Origin: Streptomyces sp. NRRL S-455
GTDB taxonomy: Bacteria > Actinomycetota > Actinomycetes > Streptomycetales > Streptomycetaceae
Assembly (NCBI RefSeq): GCF_000717875.1
Contig: NZ_JOCT01000012.1
Location: forward strand, 62,001-126,000
Length of the DNA: 64,000 bases
Direction of reading: 5' to 3'
Under the pieces are notes generated by a model. That model had not been told where the DNA came from and did no database searches. It saw nothing but the letters and a program-made list of their open reading frames with translations. Made by a program: the position numbers and the translations under genes. This document shows positions 58,434 through 64,000 of the stretch, one piece after another (position 1 is the stretch's first letter; each line of letters begins with the position of its first letter).

Positions 58434-59477
58434 GTGAGACGTTTCAGCATCGCCGTCATGGCGGCGGTGACCCTGGGTACCGCGTTGTCGTCCGTGCCGG
58501 CCCAGGCCCACACGGGCCGGCCGTCCCCGGGCCTCGCGCAGTGCACCGCCGGCACCTGCCACTTCGACGTCCCGCCGGGCACCTACGACGTGCGGGTCAC
58601 CCTCGGCGGAGACGCCGCCTCCAGCACGAGCGTCAGCGGTGAGACCCGCCGCTCCCTGCTTCCCGAGACGGCAGCGGCTGCGGGCAAGCGCGTCACCCGC
58701 AGTTTCACCGTGAACGTCCGCACTCCCGAGGGCGAGCCCACCGGCCCCGACGGAACCCCCGGCCTCGACCTGCGGATCGGCGGCACGGCCCCCGCCCTCG
58801 CCGACATCAGGGTCACCCCGGCCCGGCACCCCCGACAGATCTTCCTGGTCGGTGACTCCACCGTCTGCGACCAGCCCGGCGACCCCTACTCCGGCTGGGG
58901 CCAGCAACTGCCCCAGTACCTCGCCAAGGGCCTCTCCGTCGCCAACTACGCCGATTCCGGCGAGAGTACGGTCTCCTATCTGGGGAACCCGAGGCTGTGG
59001 GCCACCGTACGGCCCCTGATCCGCCCCGGCGACCTGGTCCTCGTCCAGCTCGCCCACAACGACAAGACCACGGACGAGGCCACCTACCGGGCCAACCTCG
59101 AGAGCCTGGTGGCGGGAGTCCGGGAGCGGGGCGGACAGCCGGTCCTTGTCACTCCCATCGTGCGGCGCTGGTTCAACTCCGACGGCACGCTGAACAACGG
59201 AACCGCGCTCCTGGTCAACGGGCTGGGCGTCGACCACCCGGCGGTCACACGCGCCGTCGCCGCCGCGCGGGGGGTCCCGCTGATCGACCTGACCGCGAAG
59301 ACGAAGGCACTCGTCGAGTCGCTGGGCGTGGAAGCCTCGAAGGCTCTGTACCTCTACAACGAGGCGCGGGACAACACGCACACCTCCGTGCGCGGAGCCA
59401 CGGTCTACGCGGGCCTGGTCCGCGACGAACTCGTCACCCGGCGTCTAGTGCCGAAGAGCAAGGTGCGGGTCGAATGA
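58434..59477 (+). CDS. SGNH/GDSL rhamnogalacturonan acetylesterase
   Basis: A 347-residue secreted esterase. A signal peptide (IAVMAAVTLGTALSSVPAQA) is followed by a small beta-sandwich (PPGTYDVRVTLGGD) and the SGNH domain: GDST near residue 140 (catalytic Ser), LAHND near 207, and DNTHTS near 313 with the catalytic Asp and His. This matches fungal and bacterial rhamnogalacturonan acetylesterases, which remove acetyl groups from pectin so lyases can act. The GTG at 58434 has GGGAGG eight bases upstream. It is divergent from the PL4 lyase gene, and the two should be co-regulated. Confidence 0.85.
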   Translation: MRRFSIAVMAAVTLGTALSSVPAQAHTGRPSPGLAQCTAGTCHFDVPPGTYDVRVTLGGDAASSTSVSGETRRSLLPETAAAAGKRVTRSFTVNVRTPEGEPTGPDGTPGLDLRIGGTAPALADIRVTPARHPRQIFLVGDSTVCDQPGDPYSGWGQQLPQYLAKGLSVANYADSGESTVSYLGNPRLWATVRPLIRPGDLVLVQLAHNDKTTDEATYRANLESLVAGVRERGGQPVLVTPIVRRWFNSDGTLNNGTALLVNGLGVDHPAVTRAVAAARGVPLIDLTAKTKALVESLGVEASKALYLYNEARDNTHTSVRGATVYAGLVRDELVTRRLVPKSKVRVE

Positions 59478-59480
59478 ACC

Positions 59481-59516
59481 CCTGGGGCGCCCCGACCGGA
59501 ACCGGGGCGCTCCAGG
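59481..59516 (+). terminator. Terminator after the acetylesterase gene
   Basis: A 14-bp stem (59481-59494 with 59503-59516, one G-T wobble, 8-nt loop) begins three bases after the stop codon. Confidence 0.7.
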
Positions 59517-59557
59517 TTCCACCTGCTCCGGCCGTCCCGGACGTCCCGGCCGCGAAG

Positions 59558-59617
59558 CCTTTGAGTACGAAGCTTTGAGCACGAGAGCTTTGAGTACGAA
59601 GTCTTTGAGCACGAGAG
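59558..59617 (+). repeat. Tandem repeat of about 15 bp (four units) before the DUF2264 gene
   Basis: Four head-to-tail copies of CTTTGAGYACGARR lie between the acetylesterase terminator and the DUF2264 start, with periods of 14, 15 and 15 bp. Alternate units carry TAC or CAC. The array ends seven bases before ATG 59625 and would form the leader of that mRNA or part of its promoter. Confidence 0.8.
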
Positions 59618-59624
59618 AGAACCG

Positions 59625-61307
59625 ATGCAGCTGCCTCCCGCCGACCGCACCACGTCCCCGTTCACCGGCTACACCCGCGCCCACTGGGAGGCGGCGGCGG
59701 ACACCCTGCTCACCGCCGTCGAACCGTACGCGACGCGGGACCGCGCGCTGTACCACCTGCCCGGCGACCGCACCAGCTGGTCGGGCCGCCTCTCCGACGG
59801 CCTGGAGGGCTACGCCCGCACCCTGCTGCTGGCCGCCTTCCGCCGCGACGAGAAGGCCCTGGAGCGCTACGCCGACGGCCTCGCCGCCGGAGTCTCGGGC
59901 GTCTGGCCCCGCATCGGGGACCGCAGCCAGCCGCTGGTGGAGGCGGCGTCGATCGCCCTGGCCCTGCGCCTGACCAGGGACCTGCTCTGGGACCGGCTGG
60001 ACGACGGTGTACGGCAGCGGGCGGCCGACTGGCTCGGCGACGCGCTCACCGCCGAACCCTGGCCCTGCAACTGGGAGCTGTTCCCGGTCACGGTGGGCGG
60101 CTTCCTCGCCGAGATCGGCCACCGGCCGGACGCGTCCCGCACGGCGATCGACCGCGGCCTGGAGCGCATCGAGCAGTGGTACGTGGGCGACGGCTGGTAC
60201 ACCGACGGCGACGGCCGCAAGTTCGACTACTACAACGGCTGGGCGATGCACCTGTACCCCGTGCTCCACGCCTGGCTGGAGCGGGACGAACGGCTGCTGG
60301 AGCTGTACGGCGACCGCCTGTCGCGCCACCTCTCCGACTACGCCCGCCTGTTCGGCGGTGACGGCGCGCCCATGCACCAGGGGCGCTCCCTGACCTACCG
60401 CTTCGCGACGACGGCCCCGCTGTGGCTGGGCACGCTGACCGGCCGTACCCCCTTGACGCCGGGCGAGACCCGGCGCCTCGCCTCCGGAGCCCTGCGCTAC
60501 TTCCTGGACCGGGGCGCGGTCGACGACCGGGGCCTGCTCACCCTGGGCTGGCTCGGCCCCGACGAGTCCGTCCTCCAGGGCTACTCGGGCCCGGCCTCCC
60601 CGTACTGGGCGAGCAAGGGTTTCCTCGGCCTGCTCCTGCCGGCCGATCACGAGGTGTGGACGGCTGAGGAGGAGCCCGGCCCAGTCGAGCGCACGGACGC
60701 CGTCACCCCGGTCGGCCCGCCCAACTGGCTGCTCCAGTCCACCCGTTCCGACGGCGTGGTCCGCCTGCACAACCACGGCAGCGAGGACGTCCGCTACGAC
60801 CCGTACTACACGCGGCTGGCCTACTCGACCGTGACGGCTCCGGCCCCGTCGCACGACAACAGCGTGTTCGTGGGGGAGGATCCGAGCCGCACGGACATCG
60901 AACCGCTGGGCGCCGGCGAGGGCTGGGCGGCCTCGCGGCACACGGCGGCCGGGGGAGCACGGGTGACGAGCGTCGTGCTGGCCCGGGGAGCGGCGGAGGT
61001 GCGGGCCCACTGGGTGTCGGAGGCCGAACCGGGCACGCTGGTGCGGGTGACCGGCTGGCCGGCGACGGAGGGTGTCCGGGCGGAACTCCTGCCCGTGATC
61101 GGCCTGGACGAGACCCTCACCGGCTCCACCACCGAGAACGCCACCCTCTTCGTCGCCCTGGCCCGGCTGACGGCGGAGACGGACCCCGTTCCACTGGCGG
61201 AGGCCGTCGCCGTCACCGGGTCCGACGACGGGGAGCTGACGGTCCGCTGGGACGGCGGCCCCGAAGTGAGGGTCCGCCTCGACGATTCCGGTGTGAACGT
61301 CACCTGA
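59625..61307 (+). CDS. DUF2264 family protein (GH154-like)
   Basis: A 560-residue protein without a signal peptide. The N-terminal 380 residues are a DUF2264 alpha-barrel (DGLEGYARTLLLAAFRR, NWELFPVTVGGFL, KFDYYNGWAMHLYPVL, PMHQGRSLTYRFA). The C-terminal 180 residues are a beta-rich domain. DUF2264 proteins were placed in glycoside hydrolase family GH154, which includes beta-glucuronidases; activity here is inferred. Its place beside the pectin enzymes suggests intracellular processing of imported rhamnogalacturonan or arabinogalactan fragments. GAGAGAG lies before the ATG. Confidence 0.82.
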   Translation: MQLPPADRTTSPFTGYTRAHWEAAADTLLTAVEPYATRDRALYHLPGDRTSWSGRLSDGLEGYARTLLLAAFRRDEKALERYADGLAAGVSGVWPRIGDRSQPLVEAASIALALRLTRDLLWDRLDDGVRQRAADWLGDALTAEPWPCNWELFPVTVGGFLAEIGHRPDASRTAIDRGLERIEQWYVGDGWYTDGDGRKFDYYNGWAMHLYPVLHAWLERDERLLELYGDRLSRHLSDYARLFGGDGAPMHQGRSLTYRFATTAPLWLGTLTGRTPLTPGETRRLASGALRYFLDRGAVDDRGLLTLGWLGPDESVLQGYSGPASPYWASKGFLGLLLPADHEVWTAEEEPGPVERTDAVTPVGPPNWLLQSTRSDGVVRLHNHGSEDVRYDPYYTRLAYSTVTAPAPSHDNSVFVGEDPSRTDIEPLGAGEGWAASRHTAAGGARVTSVVLARGAAEVRAHWVSEAEPGTLVRVTGWPATEGVRAELLPVIGLDETLTGSTTENATLFVALARLTAETDPVPLAEAVAVTGSDDGELTVRWDGGPEVRVRLDDSGVNVT

Positions 61308-61319
61308 GTACCGGGCAGT

Positions 61320-63371
61320 ATGGCGGCCATGACGGGTGGGAGAGACGAGTTCGCCGTCCTGCTGCGGCGGGCCGGACTGGAGATCGTGGGCGACTGGCGG
61401 GTGGAGGAGGTGCTGCCGCCCCGGTCCGCGTGGCGCCGGGTGATCGCGTTCGGGACCGAGCCTGCCGTGTCCGTGCGCTCGGAGCGGTCCGACCTGGCCG
61501 ACGAGGTCGACCGGCAGTGGCACCGGCTGGCGTCCGAGGCGGGCGTCCTCGCCGGGGACGGGACGTTCCTGATCTCGGTGGCCGGGAACTGGACGCACGC
61601 CGTGAGCGAGTTCTGGACCCGGGTCCGGCTCACCGACTCCTGGCGTCTCGCGGCCGTCCTGGGCGAGCGGCCCGGGCAGCCGGAGTTCGTCACGCTGTCG
61701 ATGGACGGCGGTGCGCTGGTGGCGGCGACGACAGAGGAGTACGACGTCTGGCTGATCGCCGAGAACCGGCTCAAGGAGCGGCAGGAGGACGAGGCCCGGG
61801 CAGCCGGCCGGGAGACGCCGCAGGAGCGGGCGGACGCCTGGGCGTCACTCTTCGCGGGGCCCGCGCCGACGGAGAAACTGCTGGCCGCCTGGGCCCGCGG
61901 ACTCGCGCGCAATCGGGCCGCGCCCCTGGACCTGCGCGTCCGGCTCATGGAGAAAGACCCCTACGTCCTGTACAGCCCCCTGCCGGCGGACGTCGTGGAC
62001 GCGGTGCTGGCCCACCCGGACTGGAAGCTCAGGGAGCTCGCGGCCGAGTTCCAGCCGGACGTGACACCCGATCAGTGGGCTCGGCTGATCCGTGGCGAGC
62101 ATGACGAGCGGCACCGTTGGATCCTCGCCATGGTGGCCGCGGACCGCCGGGCTGAGCTCACTGAGGACAGCTACCGCGAGCTCGCCACCGACCCGTCCGC
62201 GCGGGTGCGGGCCGAGGCCGCCCGGCACCGGAACCTTCCCCCCTCCCTGCTGGTCGCTCTGGCCGCCGACCCCGAGGCGACCGTGCGCGCGGCGGCCTGC
62301 CCCTCGGCCTGGCCGCACCTCGACGCCGCCGGACGCACGGCCCTGCTGGGCGACCCGGCGGGCGAGGTGCGCGCGCAGGCCCGGTTGCTGCACCACCGGG
62401 AGCATCCCCTGCCCCGGGCGGTGTACGAGGCCCGGGACCTCGAGCCCGACGCACTCGAGAGCTGCCGCCTGGAGCGCGAGCTGGCCGCACACCTGGCCCG
62501 GCACGGCGGACGGTCCGAACGCCTCGCCCTCGCCCGGAACCCCCGCCTGGACCCGGACCTGGTCGCCCTCCTGGGCGACGACCCCGACGACGGCGTCCGC
62601 TTCGCCGTGTCGACGCGGGCCGACCTCACCGAAACGCAACGGGCGGGCATCCGCATCGACTTCGACCCCGGCGTCCACTACCACACGCTCGACTGGGTCG
62701 AGGCCCTTCACCACGACGACGAGGCGATGCGCCGCCTGTCCGCCTCCGCCCACCCACTCGTCCGCAGGAGCGTCGCCAGGGCCCGGCGCCTCCCGGCGGA
62801 CGTGGTCGCACGCCTCGCCCGCGACGACGACCGTGTCGTACAGCTCTTCCTCGCTGAGTGCTGTGACGACGCACCCGCGGACATGCTCCTGCGGGTGTGG
62901 CAGTGGTGGACCGGCAGTCTCACCGTCCCGGACCGCCCACGGAGTCATCCCCACTTCCCCCGCAGTGACCTCTTGCGCTACGTGGACGACCCGAACCCGC
63001 GGATGCGCCGGCTGGCCCTCGACGATCCGGACTCCACACCTGACGTGGTGGAGCGACTCAGCAGGGATCCCAGTGCCGAGGTGCGGTGCCGGGCGGTGTA
63101 CGACCCCCGGCTGCCGCCCGCGGCCGCCGCGCGGCTGACCGAAGACGCCCACGAGCACATCCGGAACGCCGCCACGGTCCATCCCCGGCTGCCGGCCCGC
63201 GTCCTGGCCCGACTGCTGCGGGACACCCGCACCGCGGACACGGCTGCCGAGAGCCGGGCGCTGCCCGTGGAGGTCATGCGCCGGATGGTCGAGCACGTGG
63301 AGGGGGCGCCGCCCACCGGCCCGGGACGGGTCTCCGGGGCATGCTCGAGCGCACCGGGGGAGGTTCGCTGA
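61320..63371 (+). CDS. Leucine-rich-variant (LRV) repeat protein
   Basis: A 683-residue soluble protein. The N-terminal 200 residues are a mixed domain with no recognised family. From about residue 220 the chain consists of repeats of roughly 24 residues of the LRV type, for example DPSARVRAEAARHRNLPPSLL, DPEATVRAAACPSA, DPSAEVRCRAVYDPRLPP and AHEHIRNAATVHPRLP. These helical solenoids usually mediate protein-protein contacts. A central stretch near residue 440 (FDPGVHYHTLDWVEALHHD) interrupts the repeats. It starts 13 bp after the DUF2264 stop; an ATG three codons later is an alternative start. Confidence 0.65.
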   Translation: MAAMTGGRDEFAVLLRRAGLEIVGDWRVEEVLPPRSAWRRVIAFGTEPAVSVRSERSDLADEVDRQWHRLASEAGVLAGDGTFLISVAGNWTHAVSEFWTRVRLTDSWRLAAVLGERPGQPEFVTLSMDGGALVAATTEEYDVWLIAENRLKERQEDEARAAGRETPQERADAWASLFAGPAPTEKLLAAWARGLARNRAAPLDLRVRLMEKDPYVLYSPLPADVVDAVLAHPDWKLRELAAEFQPDVTPDQWARLIRGEHDERHRWILAMVAADRRAELTEDSYRELATDPSARVRAEAARHRNLPPSLLVALAADPEATVRAAACPSAWPHLDAAGRTALLGDPAGEVRAQARLLHHREHPLPRAVYEARDLEPDALESCRLERELAAHLARHGGRSERLALARNPRLDPDLVALLGDDPDDGVRFAVSTRADLTETQRAGIRIDFDPGVHYHTLDWVEALHHDDEAMRRLSASAHPLVRRSVARARRLPADVVARLARDDDRVVQLFLAECCDDAPADMLLRVWQWWTGSLTVPDRPRSHPHFPRSDLLRYVDDPNPRMRRLALDDPDSTPDVVERLSRDPSAEVRCRAVYDPRLPPAAAARLTEDAHEHIRNAATVHPRLPARVLARLLRDTRTADTAAESRALPVEVMRRMVEHVEGAPPTGPGRVSGACSSAPGEVR

Positions 63372-63420
63372 CGCACGTACTTCGGTCGGGGCCGAAGCGA
63401 CCCGGACCTAGCGTGGGCTC

Positions 63421-64000
63421 ATGAGCGCACACCCGAAGCAGCGACAGACCGTGGGGACGGCCACCACCTTCGCCGACCTCCACCGTGCCGACGAGCCGCT
63501 CCTTCTGCCCAACGCCTGGGACTGCGCGTCGGCGCGGATACTGGCGGCACGGGGATACCGGGCGATCGCCACGACCAGCCTGGGCGTCGCCGCCGTCGCG
63601 GGTCTGCCGGACGCGGTGGCGGCGACCCGTGAGGAGACGCTCCGGCTGGCCTTCGCCCTCGGGTCCGGGCCGTTCCTGCTGTCCGTCGACGCCGAGGAGG
63701 GCTTCAGCGAGGACGCGGACGAGGTGGCGGAGTTCGCGCGGGAGCTGTACGCCGTCGGGGTCGCCGGCATCAACCTGGAGGACGGCTGCGGGCCCGTCGA
63801 CCGGCTGGCGGCGAAGATCACCGCGGTCAAGAGGGCCGCTCCGGGCCTGTTCGTCAACGCTCGCACCGACACCTACTGGCGCCGCGAAGGTGACGCCGCG
63901 GAAACCCTCGCCCGCCTTGACGCGTACCGGCAGGCGGGTGCGGACGGGGTGTTCGTCCCCGGCCTCACCGACCTGCGGGTGATCGCCACCCTGGTACGCC
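63421..64000 (+). CDS. Isocitrate lyase/PEP mutase family protein (3' end outside window)
   Basis: The first 193 codons of an enzyme of the PEP mutase/isocitrate lyase superfamily. LLPNAWDCASARILAARGY near the N-terminus, VDAEEGF, NLEDGCG and NARTDTYWR are the family's metal- and substrate-binding motifs. Members include 2-methylisocitrate lyase, oxaloacetate decarboxylases and phosphonopyruvate enzymes; the cysteine loop of true isocitrate lyases is not seen here. TAGCGT six bases before the ATG indicates a leaderless transcript. The gene runs off the right edge. Confidence 0.88.
   Translation, partial: MSAHPKQRQTVGTATTFADLHRADEPLLLPNAWDCASARILAARGYRAIATTSLGVAAVAGLPDAVAATREETLRLAFALGSGPFLLSVDAEEGFSEDADEVAEFARELYAVGVAGINLEDGCGPVDRLAAKITAVKRAAPGLFVNARTDTYWRREGDAAETLARLDAYRQAGADGVFVPGLTDLRVIATLVR

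Noticed and set aside
59558..59617. CRISPR or attachment-site interpretation of the short tandem repeats
   Set aside because: Units are directly adjacent without spacers and no integrase gene is near.
1..64000. tRNA genes, rRNA genes and CRISPR arrays
   Set aside because: No T-loop-like tRNA signature with a foldable cloverleaf and no regularly spaced repeat-spacer pattern was found by eye.

Overview
The window is chromosomal DNA of a Streptomyces or close relative. It has very high G+C, GTG and TTG starts, tightly overlapping operons and a leaderless-promoter style. It also carries typical Streptomyces gene sets: a gvpOAFGJLSK gas-vesicle operon, a Scr1/DUF397/RsbW-like module and an lrm-mgt macrolide self-resistance pair like that of S. 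lividans. Both ends cut genes: a copper amine oxidase on the left and an isocitrate lyase/PEP-mutase family enzyme on the right. No tRNA, rRNA or CRISPR array was seen.

Layout. 1-3.9 kb: amine oxidase C-terminus, a HEPN/DUF5919-type protein, a DEDDh exonuclease behind a RecA-NDp-like DNA-damage promoter, and a phosphotransferase. 4.1-6.4 kb: macrolide resistance, with a leaderless leader peptide, an attenuator-like stem-loop abutting the Shine-Dalgarno, the Erm-type 23S rRNA methyltransferase, and then mgt with its own promoter whose spacer holds a 14-bp palindrome. 6.6-7.5 kb: a DUF1697 gene and a DUF4440-like gene interrupted by an early TAG. 7.6-11.1 kb: the eight-gene gvp operon. 11.1-20.5 kb (minus strand): assimilatory sulfur metabolism, from a 27-codon leader peptide through sulfite reductase, a small zinc ribbon, CysH, CysC, CysD, CysN, a sulfonate-type ABC transporter and a sirohydrochlorin chelatase.

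20.6-33.5 kb: housekeeping and regulatory genes, including a GNAT enzyme, a secreted protein, a GAF regulator, an AidB-like acyl-CoA dehydrogenase, a YihY/BrkB membrane protein, two NAD(P)-binding proteins, two AraC regulators, an ECF41 sigma factor, a VOC protein and a DUF5954 protein. 33.5-35.1 kb: the DUF397/Scr1/ATPase module, with a 9-5-9 inverted repeat between the divergent genes. 35.1-37.4 kb: a nitroreductase broken by a small deletion, an F420-reductase-like protein, and a TetR gene behind two identical palindromes. 38-41 kb: a LacI regulator divergent from a carboxylesterase. 41.1-42.8 kb: a TnpB-like protein without the usual zinc finger. 43-45.4 kb: a divergent MFS exporter/TetR pair. 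45.6-48 kb: homocysteine methyltransferase divergent from an amino-acid permease.

48.0-54.0 kb is the most unusual part. A phosphotransferase gene is truncated and fused to unrelated sequence. It is followed by a roughly 1,526-residue secreted protein with a ricin-B lectin domain, a 640-residue Ala-rich coiled coil and a variable-looking C-terminal domain. A 17-bp perfect hairpin and a small downstream gene follow. The layout fits a polymorphic toxin with an immunity protein; this is inference. 54.1-61.3 kb is a plant cell-wall cluster: two GH43 enzymes, a PL4 rhamnogalacturonan lyase, a rhamnogalacturonan acetylesterase-like SGNH protein and a DUF2264 protein. LacI-type operator sequences lie in the PL4/SGNH intergenic region and also beside the LacI gene. 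The window ends with an LRV-repeat protein and the truncated isocitrate lyase-family gene.
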